Below, piece by piece: positions 1 through 7,720 of a stretch of 21,744 bases of DNA (the stretch's first letter is position 1; each line of letters opens with the position of its first letter). Location: positions 1-21,744 of the forward strand of contig CAMWMY010000002.1 in assembly GCA_947175465.1 (NCBI GenBank). Direction: 5' to 3'. This DNA is from an uncultured Erysipelotrichaceae bacterium. GTDB taxonomy: Bacteria > Bacillota_I > Bacilli_A > Erysipelotrichales > Erysipelotrichaceae. The notes beneath the pieces are model-generated. The model searched no databases and was not told the DNA's origin. It saw nothing but the letters and a program-made list of their open reading frames with translations. A program made the translations under genes and the position numbers.

Positions 1-100
1 CCTACTTATTTTAACCTCCACAACACCTAAAACCAGAATCGCCTTATTCTCGTGGGCTATGAGACGTGTAGAAGATTATAGTGAATATTGGGAGGTAAAA

Positions 101-1843
101 ATGAGGAAGAAGAAAATTATTTGTTTGGTTAGTTTAAGTTTGAGTTTACTTTTTACAGGATGTAAGCAAAAACCAGATGACCAAGCTCGTTTTGATCAGT
201 ATTTGGATAGCTTACCGACACGCTTCATAAGCAATACAAATATGAATTTGGAATATTTATTTGAAAATCCTACTTTGTATGGATTTCAAGATGAATTATT
301 AACACTTCCCTTTAGTACAAAGGAAGATTATGAACAATCGAAAAAAGAAAGTGAAAATATTTTAAAAGAGCTTGATCAATTTCACTATGATTCTTTAAGT
401 GAAAAGCAAAAATTAACTTATGATATTTTAAAAGATAATTTAGAAAGAGGAATGAAATTAAGTAATTTTTATGATTTAGATAATAATTATTTAGGAAGCT
501 TTATTGGTTTTCAAGCACAATTACCAATGTTGTTAAATGAATATACTTTTGAAAGAAAGCATGATTTAGATAGTTATTTTCATATTTTAGAAACAAGTGA
601 AGAAACATTTTTAAAGTATGCCGAAAATGAAAAGTATCGTCAAGAACAAGGTACAGGGATGTCACAGACTATTTTAGATAAAGTAATACAACAATGCGAA
701 AATTTTGTGAATTCAGATCTTTCCTTTTTAATTGACCGTATTAATGGAAGAATTGACCAAGTTAGTTTTTTAAGTGATGATGAAAAAGAAGCAGCAAAAA
801 CTAGAAATAGAGAAACTGTAAATAATCAATTAAAACAAGCATATCGTAGCTTAAAAGAACAACTACAAACAATAGATGCCTCTAAAGAGGATCTTGGTTT
901 AGCTTCTAAGCCTAATGGAAAGGAATATTATGAGAATTTACTACAAGTAAAAACAGGGGTAGATATGGATGTTGCTAAGCTTCGTACCTATTTAGAAAGA
1001 AAAATTACGGATCTAGAAATGCAATTGTTAGCTATTGTAAGAAAAGATGCGAGTGCTTTAGAGAACTTAAATAATGGATTGACGTTTACTGATCTTACAA
1101 GTGTTGAAGAAGTATTAGACTATTTGAAAGAAGCGATGAAGAAAGATTATCCAACAATTGATAATTTATCCTACGAAATTACAAAAGTTCCTGAAGCATT
1201 GGCTGATAATTTTTCACCTGCAGCTTATTTGATGGGGAAAATTGATGCGCCGATTTCTGCACCTGAGCATATTTATATTAATGGTGATTTTTCACATGAC
1301 TTATTTTCAACGATTGCACATGAGGGGTATCCAGGGCATATGTATCAACATACATATTTTAAGCAACAACAATACCCTACTGTACGATATTTGTTAGATT
1401 ATAATGGCTATAGTGAAGGATGGGCTACTTATGTGGAAAGAAATAGTATTGTAGAATATACTCCTAAAGAATATAGAAATTCTTTTCAGCTTTCTCGTAT
1501 TAATAATGAATTGGTAAGTGCATATATTAGCTTATCTGATATAGGAATTCATTATGATGGCTGGAATCGTGATGATTTTACTGCTTATATTGAAGAAGTT
1601 TTTGGAGAAGGGGTTTTAACAGAAGAAGAATTGAAAGAACAATATGATCTAATTTTAGAAACTCCTACCAATTATTTACAATATTATGTAACGGCTTTTC
1701 AATTTCAAGATTTGCATGATAAAGCTAGTAAAGCACTTGGATCGAACTTTTCAAATATAGATTTTCATGAAGTGATTTTAAAAACAGGGCCTGCACCTTT
1801 TCATATTCTTGAAAAAGAAGTAGATAAATATATTACGAAATAG
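101..1843 (+). CDS. DUF885-family zinc-peptidase-like lipoprotein
   Basis: Predicted surface lipoprotein of 580 residues with a DUF885 (PF05960) domain, a family regarded as metallopeptidase-like but without an established substrate. The ATG at 101 is preferred over the in-frame ATG at 59 because GGGAGG lies about 5 bases upstream and the signal peptide starts there: a Lys/Arg-rich N-terminus, a hydrophobic core and the lipobox LFTGC with Cys21. The metal-site signature is visible: HEGYPGH at residues 407-413 (His407, Glu408, His413) and a downstream Glu439 in GYSEGWATYVE, the usual zinc-ligand layout of the family. Length is normal for a DUF885 lipoprotein. It appears to be a single-gene unit, with a terminator right after the stop. 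The family and lipoprotein nature are well supported; the peptidase activity is inferred from the motif. Confidence 0.9.
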   Translation: MRKKKIICLVSLSLSLLFTGCKQKPDDQARFDQYLDSLPTRFISNTNMNLEYLFENPTLYGFQDELLTLPFSTKEDYEQSKKESENILKELDQFHYDSLSEKQKLTYDILKDNLERGMKLSNFYDLDNNYLGSFIGFQAQLPMLLNEYTFERKHDLDSYFHILETSEETFLKYAENEKYRQEQGTGMSQTILDKVIQQCENFVNSDLSFLIDRINGRIDQVSFLSDDEKEAAKTRNRETVNNQLKQAYRSLKEQLQTIDASKEDLGLASKPNGKEYYENLLQVKTGVDMDVAKLRTYLERKITDLEMQLLAIVRKDASALENLNNGLTFTDLTSVEEVLDYLKEAMKKDYPTIDNLSYEITKVPEALADNFSPAAYLMGKIDAPISAPEHIYINGDFSHDLFSTIAHEGYPGHMYQHTYFKQQQYPTVRYLLDYNGYSEGWATYVERNSIVEYTPKEYRNSFQLSRINNELVSAYISLSDIGIHYDGWNRDDFTAYIEEVFGEGVLTEEELKEQYDLILETPTNYLQYYVTAFQFQDLHDKASKALGSNFSNIDFHEVILKTGPAPFHILEKEVDKYITK

Positions 1844-1852
1844 TAGGGAGTA

Positions 1853-1891
1853 AAAGGTTGATTTTTATAGGATAAAAGTCAATCTTTTTTC
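1853..1891 (+). terminator. Rho-independent terminator after the DUF885 gene
   Basis: An AAGGTTGATTTTT arm pairs with AAAAGTCAATCTT, using G-U wobbles, across a short loop. A run of six T follows. It starts about 10 bases after the stop codon. Confidence 0.7.
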
Positions 1892-1964
1892 TTATATTAG
1901 CTAGCTTTATTTGGATTTTGTAGCTAAGATAGGGAAAGAAAAGAGAATAGCTTATAAATAGATT

Positions 1965-1992
1965 TTGAAATAATGGAATCTTATTTTATAAT
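1965..1992 (+). promoter_or_regulatory. Sigma-70-type promoter for the CpXC gene
   Basis: TTGAAA (1965-1970) and a perfect TATAAT (1987-1992) are separated by 16 bases. The predicted transcript would begin just ahead of the TAGGAGG ribosome site at 2001-2007. Confidence 0.65.
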
Positions 1993-2013
1993 GAAGTGGT
2001 TAGGAGGCATAAT

Positions 2014-2601
2014 ATGAAGCCTGTATTAGTTGAAATCCATTGTCCCAGTTGTAGTTGGCATACACATATTCCATGTGAAACTTTAGTAATAGAGGAATTA
2101 GAACCACGCTATAAACAACAAATTTTAGAAGATGAGATGTTTCATTATATCTGTCCTTGTTGTAAAGCTCGTATTCAATATTTATTGACGTTTACTTATA
2201 TGAGTAAAAAAGGGAACTATCTTCTTATTTTAAAACCAGATACATCTTCTTTTGATATCCATATACCTTTTAAAGATGTTTATACATATAAACGCTTTGT
2301 ACATACAGTGGAACAATTAAAAGAAAAAATTCGTATTTTTGATGATGGATTACATGATTATGCCATTGAATTATTAAAATATCAGATAAAAGAAAAAAGA
2401 AAAATAGAGCATATTGTTTATTACGATAGAGATAAGACAACACATACCTTGTGGTTTCAAGTAATACATGAAGATATCTCTAGTCTTATGGGAGTAGAAG
2501 AAGCATATTATGTATCCTGTGAAAAACAAATTCCAGCTTTAAAAGATGATTTTTTAACGATCGATCTTTCTTTGATATTATCAAAGATGCATTCAGACTA
2601 A
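2014..2601 (+). CDS. CpXC-domain zinc-ribbon protein
   Basis: Protein of 195 residues with an N-terminal CpXC domain (PF14353 type). A first Cys pair sits in CPSC (Cys10, Cys13) and a second in CPCC (Cys47, Cys50), about 34 residues apart, as expected for a zinc ribbon. The rest (about 60-195) has no motif I recognise. No signal peptide or TM segment is visible, so it is probably cytoplasmic. The ATG at 2014 is chosen over the GTG at 1996, because the GTG overlaps the TAGGAGG site that serves the ATG. It has its own promoter and is followed by another zinc-ribbon gene with separate promoter signals. The function of CpXC proteins is not known to me beyond likely metal or nucleic-acid binding. 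Confidence 0.85.
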   Translation: MKPVLVEIHCPSCSWHTHIPCETLVIEELEPRYKQQILEDEMFHYICPCCKARIQYLLTFTYMSKKGNYLLILKPDTSSFDIHIPFKDVYTYKRFVHTVEQLKEKIRIFDDGLHDYAIELLKYQIKEKRKIEHIVYYDRDKTTHTLWFQVIHEDISSLMGVEEAYYVSCEKQIPALKDDFLTIDLSLILSKMHSD

Positions 2602-2618
2602 TCGTTTTATTTTTATAA

Positions 2619-2642
2619 ATATAGCCAAATAAAGGCTATATA
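2619..2642 (+). other. Short hairpin in the intergenic gap
   Basis: TATAGCC and GGCTATA form a 7-8 bp stem with a 7-base loop, 18 bases after the CpXC stop. There is no good T run on either side, so it may be a weak terminator or an RNA 3'-end hairpin. Confidence 0.35.
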
Positions 2643-2676
2643 GTATATAAGCATTGAGGAAGAGCATTTTAAAATA

Positions 2677-2685
2677 TGGTATAAT
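2677..2685 (+). promoter_or_regulatory. Extended -10 promoter (TGGTATAAT)
   Basis: A TG-N-TATAAT extended -10 lies 24 bases before the next start codon. No convincing -35 is at the right distance (TTGAGG at 2654 is 20 bases away), as is usual for extended -10 promoters. Confidence 0.6.
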
Positions 2686-2709
2686 AGAGAAATCATGAGG
2701 TGAAAAGAG

Positions 2710-3636
2710 ATGCGAAAAGAAGCTATAGAAAGGATATTACAAATGTATCCTTTACAATATCATAAGCAGTATCATGCTTTTGTTGGAATGATAGAAGAAT
2801 ATCCGATAGTTATTTCAGAATTAAAAAAAGGAAGAACGATTTGTATACAGTATGCTACTACTCTTTGTTTTTCATTAGAACAAGTAGAGAAATGGAAAGA
2901 AGAATATTTGCATATAGAAGATATAGAACGTGAAAATCAGACACTTACTATACATTTTAAAAGAAAGTGTGATTATAAAGAGAAAGTGGATACTTTATTA
3001 CGCATATTAGCATATATGCAACAATACATAAGAGAAGAAGAAATTACTTCGTATTGTAGTTATTGTAAAGAGAATCATACAGTAAAAAGCTATGTTATTT
3101 ATGATCAAATTGTTTTATTATGTGAACATTGTCATAAAAAATTATGTATACAATTAGAAGCACAAGAGCCTTTATCAAGCGCTTATAAAAGTGGATGGGC
3201 AAGTATCATCGCTCCTATTTTAGGAGCATTGTTAGGACTTTTCTTATGGTATCTTCTTTATCAATTAGAATTTTTTGCCCCAATAGCAAGTTTTGTATTA
3301 ACTTTTGGAGTGTGGAAAGGATATACTTTATTTGCGAAAAAAATTAATAAGTATGGAATTGGTTTAGTCATTCTTCTTCTTTTCGTTGCGATTTTTCTTG
3401 CGCAAGGATTATGTTTAACATTTTCTATTTATGACCTTTTTAAAGCTGATGCTGCATTTACATTTTCAAATGCATTGCAGAATATTCCTAAGTATTTACA
3501 AGTTGAAAGTATTCGCATGTCTTTTATAAAAGATATTTGTATGGGATATTTAATTGCTATTTTTACTTCTTATACACTTTTTGTTTTATATCAAAAAGAA
3601 CAAAAACAAAAAAATGCAATTGAATGTTTAGAATAA
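2710..3636 (+). CDS. Membrane protein with zinc ribbon and four TM segments
   Basis: Protein of 308 residues that I cannot assign to a named family. Residues 1-110 are soluble and charged. A zinc-ribbon-like module follows with CSYC (Cys116, Cys119) and CEHC (Cys138, Cys141). Four hydrophobic segments come next, at about 163-186, 188-208, 214-236 and 273-294. The Lys-rich C-terminal tail suggests that both ends are cytoplasmic. The start is supported by GAGGTGA at 2697-2703 and by the extended -10 promoter upstream. The preceding gene also has two CxxC pairs. The two may act together, but separate promoters argue against a simple operon. Function unknown; a membrane sensor or a stress-related protein is only a guess. 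Confidence 0.8.
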   Translation: MRKEAIERILQMYPLQYHKQYHAFVGMIEEYPIVISELKKGRTICIQYATTLCFSLEQVEKWKEEYLHIEDIERENQTLTIHFKRKCDYKEKVDTLLRILAYMQQYIREEEITSYCSYCKENHTVKSYVIYDQIVLLCEHCHKKLCIQLEAQEPLSSAYKSGWASIIAPILGALLGLFLWYLLYQLEFFAPIASFVLTFGVWKGYTLFAKKINKYGIGLVILLLFVAIFLAQGLCLTFSIYDLFKADAAFTFSNALQNIPKYLQVESIRMSFIKDICMGYLIAIFTSYTLFVLYQKEQKQKNAIECLE

Positions 3637-3709
3637 AAATATATTTATAAGTATCATGGATAGAAGTATCTTATATAGCAAAGGATAAGGAAAATATTAA
3701 GATAGAAAG

Positions 3710-3741
3710 AAATGGCACTTGAAATAGAGAGTCATTTTTTA
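3710..3741 (+). terminator. Rho-independent terminator
   Basis: A 10-base arm AAATGGCACT pairs with AGAGTCATTT (one mismatch, one G-U), followed directly by a T run. It lies about 75 bases after the membrane-protein stop. Confidence 0.55.
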
Positions 3742-3795
3742 TAATTTTAAATCTTTTTAGGATAACTATAGAAGAATGAATATTTTATTTTCTAA

Positions 3796-3804
3796 TGATA
3801 TAAT
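3796..3804 (+). promoter_or_regulatory. Extended -10 promoter (TGATATAAT)
   Basis: A perfect TG-N-TATAAT lies 48 bases before the start at 3853. No clear -35 is visible. Confidence 0.55.
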
Positions 3805-3852
3805 CGTTTAGAGTAAAAGTATTATTTTAAATTTGTAGAGGAGTGAGAAACG

Positions 3853-4626
3853 ATGTCTGCGACAAGTGTAAAAATATATGGAAATGATATGGCTTTAGAT
3901 GTTAAGGAAGATTTTTTAGATCTTTATGGTGTTGGTAAATCTATCGAAGAGATTAATCAATATATCTTAGCTTATCGTCCCAATGATGAAGATGAAGATG
4001 CTTGTGCATTTTGGAGTGCACTAGCTTTTATACAATGGGAGTATGGTGTATTAACAAGTGCAATTAAAGAAAAAGCAGAAGAAGTGATTCAAAATCATAG
4101 CGATGCTTATTTGTTTTTTGAAAAGAAACTTCAAGAGAAAAGAGTGGAAGAATTACAAACACTTATTAAAAAATTAAATACCATTAATCAAAATCCTAAA
4201 AAGCGAAAGAAAACTTTTGTTTATCAAACGAACTGGAAACAAGGAGATATTCTTGCAGTACCAGTATTAAATAAATTTGCTTATTTACATATTTGTGGTG
4301 TTGAAAGGAAAAGACATAAAATTAGTGAATTAGAAAGTGATCAAGTATTTGTTCAAGTTTTTGATGAATTAAGTGATAATGTATTAACAATTCAGGATTT
4401 TGAATCTAAATTATCTTTAAAAAATCAATATATGATTTTAGATAGATTTACAAAGAGTACTGTAAAAGCGTTATGGTGTGTTGGTATTCGAGAAAGAAAT
4501 GCGCTTGAAAAGAAAGCTATTTTTATAGGAAACTTACCAATAAAATATCAGACAAGTAAGAGCGTATATGTAGATTTTCAATTTTGCGAGATCGAAAATA
4601 CATTAGCAACATTATTTAATTTATAG
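3853..4626 (+). CDS. DUF4259-like / Imm26-like two-part protein
   Basis: Soluble protein of 257 residues with two recognisable parts. Residues about 8-80 resemble DUF4259: a GNDMALDVKEDF start, an acidic DEDEDACAFW stretch, then a helical QWEYGVL segment. Residues about 126-257, starting at WKQGDILAVPV, resemble the Imm26-type immunity fold, in which a W-x-x-GD-[IV]-[FL]-x-[IV]-P opening strand is typical. A Lys/Glu-rich helical linker (81-122) joins them. The start has GAGGAGTGA at 3838-3846. There is no signal peptide and no TM segment. Imm26 proteins are usually found beside polymorphic toxins, but no toxin gene is seen within several kb here, so an orphan immunity gene or a housekeeping role are both possible. 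Family assignment is by memory of motifs, hence moderate confidence; the gene itself is secure. Confidence 0.75.
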   Translation: MSATSVKIYGNDMALDVKEDFLDLYGVGKSIEEINQYILAYRPNDEDEDACAFWSALAFIQWEYGVLTSAIKEKAEEVIQNHSDAYLFFEKKLQEKRVEELQTLIKKLNTINQNPKKRKKTFVYQTNWKQGDILAVPVLNKFAYLHICGVERKRHKISELESDQVFVQVFDELSDNVLTIQDFESKLSLKNQYMILDRFTKSTVKALWCVGIRERNALEKKAIFIGNLPIKYQTSKSVYVDFQFCEIENTLATLFNL

Positions 4627-4686
4627 TTAAAATATTTCTTGAGATGTTAAATATAGTGAGATATAAACAATAAATAAAAAGAGAAG

Positions 4687-4779
4687 TCAATTAAAAATAT
4701 AGTTTAAGGGCTAACATAGTTTAGAAATTATAATAATGTTTTTTAGCTAACAATAAATTATTTTTTAATTGATTTTTTT
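4687..4779 (+). other. Long-range inverted repeat with T-run in the leader or gap
   Basis: TCAATTAAAAA (4687-4697) pairs perfectly with TTTTTAATTGA (4762-4772), followed by seven T. The 64-base interior holds a repeated GCTAAC and short local hairpins. It could be a large-loop terminator of the upstream gene, a structured leader, or a MITE-like AT-rich insertion of about 86 bp. Confidence 0.4.
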
Positions 4780-4843
4780 GTTTACTTGCTTTTTATTGTT
4801 AAATATTTACAGTTGCGATATTTATAGGGGTTTGTGTTTTAGT

Positions 4844-4870
4844 ATGCTATAGAATGGGAATGCTATAAAA
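4844..4870 (+). promoter_or_regulatory. Promoter region with tandem ATGCTATA(G/A)AA repeats
   Basis: An 11-base unit occurs twice, 16 bases apart (4844-4854 and 4860-4870), with one difference. Each copy contains a TGC-TATA extended -10-like core (TGCTATAGA, TGCTATAAA). The second copy ends 23 bases before the ATG. It may be two overlapping promoters, or a direct-repeat operator over the -10 region. Confidence 0.45.
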
Positions 4871-4893
4871 GAATAAAGTAGGAGGATGCAGTT

Positions 4894-7401
4894 ATGAAAA
4901 AATTTCAGAAAAAGCAAATCAGTGCTTTTTTAATTGTTGGAATTATGTGCATATCATTACTTGTTACCGGTACTTTTGCTTGGCAATCTATTCGACAAAG
5001 AGCTTCCAATAAGTTTGAAGAAGACATTACTCCAGGAGCTCGTTTACACGATGACTTCAATGGTCTTTTAAATAAAGATGTTTATGTAGAAAACTATACG
5101 AGTTTAAATGACAATGTTCCTATTTATGCTCGTGTTCAATTAAAAGAATATATGGAAATTGGAAGTGATGCAGGAAATTTTGAAAAAGAAGATCGAAGTG
5201 TAACAATCTTAGGATCTACGGAAGATCATAAGATTGAATATAACGATATAGACACATGGCATACCCATGAATATAAACCAACTTCTGCTTTAGATTTAGA
5301 ATTTCGCGAGTATTGGGGTTGGGAACTAGGAAATGATCAAGATACAGAAGAAAAGTATTATATGCCTACTTTTAATAAAAATAATCAAAACCTTGACTCT
5401 GATATTAACGGTACTTTAGAAGGTAGTGATAATGATAAAACACAAGGGACGCCTTATGATGATTATGTCGTATATCGTGAAGGGCAAACAAAAACAGGAA
5501 AAGAAGAATATTATGACCCAACGAATCCTACCGTGCCTATTCAAAAAGATGCGATACATACAGCACAAAAGATAGAAGATAAGGCGAAAGTAGTGAGTAT
5601 GCAAGAGTGGATAGCACTAGGGAAGCCTATTGGAGAATATTGGGTATATGACAGCGATGGTTGGGCATATTATGCAAAACCAATAGAATCTGGAAAAGCG
5701 AGTGGTTTACTACTTAATAAAGTAAATGCAAAGAAGAAATCAGATGATCGATACCATTACAGTATTGAAGCAATAGGAGAGTTTGCGACAGCAGGAGATT
5801 GGGGAGGATTTGAAAATATAACTACGGAAGGAAGAGATTTATTAGATACAATTGCTGATTTAAAGCCAAAAACAATTAGTATCACCCCAAAAGAAAACAA
5901 ATATCATCAAGCAGTGAAGATAGGAAACTCTTTAACTTTAGAAGCAGATGTACTTGTACAAAATGGAACAGGTAGTCCATCAGAAAAAGAAGTAGTATGG
6001 CAAATGGAAGATGAAAGTGTAAGTAATATGCTAACTGGAAATGTTTTCCACCCAACGGATGAAAATATGGTAGGAAAGACATATACGATTATGATGACTA
6101 GCAAACTTACACCAGAAGTAAGTAATAAGATACGAGTAACTGTATTACCAGCGGATGTAGAAAGCAATGAAATTATGATTGGAGAAGATAACAAACAATA
6201 TATTTCTTTTGGGAATAATATATATAAAAGAATTGAAGAAGATGGAACTTTATCGAATTATATAAGTGCAGGAAATGATAAGCTCATTGGAAACAGTGAT
6301 GACTTAACAAATGTAGTAGAAGTAAGTCCAGCTCATGAAACTTTTGGTAAGTTTTTCTTACAAGAAGGGGAAAACTTATACAAATGGATGGGAGTGGATG
6401 GCTTCTTAGGAACAAGCGATGATCAATATGTAGCATCAGGAACAGGAAATTGGCCAGAAAATATTACAGACTTTTTAGCTGATGAAATGCGAATCAAGAC
6501 AGAAGCAGGATCAACGGAAAACATTCAAGTAAAAATGGGAATGCAAACAAAGTTCATAGCAGAAGTATACTTTAGAGGTCAATTGATGGAAGACCATGAA
6601 GTTACATGGAGCATTAATGGACAAAGTGATGCAAACACTACAATATCTGAAGATGGAGTTTTAAGTGTAGGAGCCAATGAAAGAATAGATAATACAATTC
6701 ATGTTATAGCAGCTTCTAAGCAGGATCCAAGTAAGTTAAGAACTTCTATTACAATCACAGTAATACCGTTAGGTTATGAAGATATTCCAAGTATTGAGCC
6801 AGAAAGTGAAACAACCGTTAGAATAGGAACAGTAGATTATTATGTATTAGAAAAAAATGAGGAAAAAGCATTGTTATGGGCGAAACAATCAGTTCATACG
6901 GATTATTATGGAAAAAGTGCTTTCGAAACTGGGGAAGAATCTGGATATAATTGGAATAACTCAATTCCAAGAAAATGGTTAAATGAGACATTCTATAATG
7001 ATACTAATTATATTCCTACAGATATAAAGGGTAAAATTATAGAAACAACGTTGTATTCCAGATTTTATGATAATAGTGATAATGCAAATATTATTGAAAG
7101 CATAAATCATATATTTTTATTGAGTTATGAAGATATAGAAGGGTTAGATGGTGATTTGCCTGATGAGCGTCTATACACAGGAAATGGACAATTTATAAAA
7201 ATAAAAGATTTGATTCCTACAGATGCAACATGGTTAAGAACTAATGGAGTTAAATCACCTGGTAATAGTAATGGATGGACTGCATATACTATATGGAAGA
7301 ATGATGATTTCCATATTAATAAAACAGTTGGTAAGAATCTTAGTAGAGCTATTAGGCCATCTTTCTGGATAAAACTTCCGACAAGTACAGATGCACCATA
7401 G
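4894..7401 (+). CDS. Large secreted protein: SipW/CalY-type signal, Ig-like domains, DUF6273-like C-terminus
   Basis: Exported protein of 835 residues. Its N-terminus (Lys-rich, hydrophobic core, VTGTFAWQS at about 24-32) is like SipW-dependent CalY/TasA signal peptides, and the following acidic PGARLHDDFNG stretch is typical of this exported group. Residues about 45-300 form a Trp/Tyr-rich domain. Two Ig-like (BIG2-type) modules lie at about 324-418 and 530-626, each ending in an ITVIP/VTVLP-like strand. Between them (about 447-515) are two acidic segments of the form G-x-x-x-x-x-G-x-S-D-D that may bind Ca2+. The last module (about 640-832: VDYYVLE, WLNETFY, WLRTNGV, IRPSFWIKL) is DUF6273-like. 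No LPXTG or other wall anchor is seen. TAGGAGGA at 4879-4886 sets the start. It is a single-gene unit. Adhesion or matrix function is an inference; no SipW peptidase gene is in the window. Confidence 0.85.
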   Translation: MKKFQKKQISAFLIVGIMCISLLVTGTFAWQSIRQRASNKFEEDITPGARLHDDFNGLLNKDVYVENYTSLNDNVPIYARVQLKEYMEIGSDAGNFEKEDRSVTILGSTEDHKIEYNDIDTWHTHEYKPTSALDLEFREYWGWELGNDQDTEEKYYMPTFNKNNQNLDSDINGTLEGSDNDKTQGTPYDDYVVYREGQTKTGKEEYYDPTNPTVPIQKDAIHTAQKIEDKAKVVSMQEWIALGKPIGEYWVYDSDGWAYYAKPIESGKASGLLLNKVNAKKKSDDRYHYSIEAIGEFATAGDWGGFENITTEGRDLLDTIADLKPKTISITPKENKYHQAVKIGNSLTLEADVLVQNGTGSPSEKEVVWQMEDESVSNMLTGNVFHPTDENMVGKTYTIMMTSKLTPEVSNKIRVTVLPADVESNEIMIGEDNKQYISFGNNIYKRIEEDGTLSNYISAGNDKLIGNSDDLTNVVEVSPAHETFGKFFLQEGENLYKWMGVDGFLGTSDDQYVASGTGNWPENITDFLADEMRIKTEAGSTENIQVKMGMQTKFIAEVYFRGQLMEDHEVTWSINGQSDANTTISEDGVLSVGANERIDNTIHVIAASKQDPSKLRTSITITVIPLGYEDIPSIEPESETTVRIGTVDYYVLEKNEEKALLWAKQSVHTDYYGKSAFETGEESGYNWNNSIPRKWLNETFYNDTNYIPTDIKGKIIETTLYSRFYDNSDNANIIESINHIFLLSYEDIEGLDGDLPDERLYTGNGQFIKIKDLIPTDATWLRTNGVKSPGNSNGWTAYTIWKNDDFHINKTVGKNLSRAIRPSFWIKLPTSTDAP

Positions 7402-7425
7402 AAGAGTATGAAAGAGAAATATAGG

Positions 7426-7460
7426 AAGAAAGATGCTGTTAATAATTTCTTTCTTTTCTT
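7426..7460 (+). terminator. Terminator-like hairpin after the secreted-protein gene
   Basis: AAGAAAG (7426-7432) pairs with CTTTCTT (7449-7455) around a 16-base loop, followed by a T-rich tail. The stem is AT-rich and only moderately convincing. Confidence 0.45.
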
Positions 7461-7538
7461 ATAAAAAGATTACACAGAAATGCATCTAATCGTAGTGAAG
7501 TGAACCCAATTTGTTGAACATTTATTTAAATTTGCTTT

Positions 7539-7679
7539 TTAAGTAGTTAATAAGGATTGATTCCTGTATTGTGCAGGAGTTAATCCTTTTAATTTTACTG
7601 TGATTCTTTGTGTATTATAATAATTAAAAATATTATAAAGATAGATTTTTAGATTATTGATATATTTTATATGTGTATA
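7539..7679 (-). pseudogene. IS3-family transposase OrfB, C-terminal fragment
   Basis: Read on the minus strand, 46 codons and a TAA give the characteristic end of an IS3/IS150-type DDE transposase: FNYYNTQRITVKLKGLTPAQ, followed by YRNQSL. The YYN-x-x-R-I...KLKGL-[ST]-P-x-[EQ]-YR pattern is the conserved tail after the catalytic Glu helix. Only this tail is left; the DDE residues and the HTH orfA are absent, so it cannot encode an active transposase. It is too short for ordinary gene calling. Identification rests on the translated motif alone but is quite specific. Confidence 0.8.
7552..7596 (+). terminator. 15-bp hairpin with T-tail inside the IS remnant
   Basis: AAGGATTGATTCCTG (7552-7566) pairs over its full length (two G-U) with CAGGAGTTAATCCTT (7574-7588) around a 7-base loop, followed by TTTT-AA-TTTT. 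On the + strand it should end any transcript running on from the secreted-protein gene. On the minus strand the same bases encode the last codons of OrfB. Confidence 0.6.
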
Positions 7680-7681
7680 TT

Positions 7682-7708
7682 AAAAAACGACTAGCATAAG
7701 CTAATCGT
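7682..7708 (-). terminator. Rho-independent terminator of the LCP gene
   Basis: On the minus strand ACGATTAGC and GCTAGTCGT form a 9-bp stem (one T-G) with a 4-base loop, followed by six T. It starts 12 bases after the LCP stop codon. Confidence 0.85.
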
Positions 7709-7720
7709 CAATAATATCTA

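Larger units (their letters stand above)
7501..7679 (-). mobile_element. IS3-family insertion sequence remnant (3' end)
   Basis: The minus strand carries the end of an IS3-family orfB (7539-7679). About 20 bases beyond its stop lies TGAACCCAATTTGTTGAACA (7501-7520 on the + strand), placed and shaped like a terminal inverted repeat of this family. The 5' part (orfA, most of orfB and the other inverted repeat) is missing: the reading frame is closed by a stop at 7680-7682, next to the LCP terminator. It is therefore an immobile relic. The outer edge at 7501 is set by the TG start of the repeat and is approximate. Confidence 0.7.

Noticed and set aside
59..100. Upstream in-frame extension of the DUF885 lipoprotein
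   Set aside because: The extra 14 codons would precede the signal peptide and contain the ribosome site of the ATG at 101.
1897..1927. TTAGCTA / TAGCTAA inverted repeat as an operator
   Set aside because: 7 bp arms with a 17-base loop, made of self-palindromic AT-rich words; this is likely by chance here.
1996..2013. GTG start for the CpXC protein
   Set aside because: It overlaps the TAGGAGG site and lies at the predicted transcript start; the ATG at 2014 fits better.
4687..4893. Riboswitch or T-box in front of the secreted-protein gene
   Set aside because: I see no known riboswitch core or T-box sequence, only an AT-rich stem and a direct repeat.
5416..6194. Minus-strand ORFs inside the secreted-protein gene
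   Set aside because: They have no ribosome sites, low-complexity hydrophobic translations, and lie fully antisense to a clear coding frame.
6810..7390. Diversity-generating-retroelement target in the C-terminal module of the secreted protein
   Set aside because: No reverse transcriptase and no template repeat is present in the window, and no adenine-biased variable block is evident.
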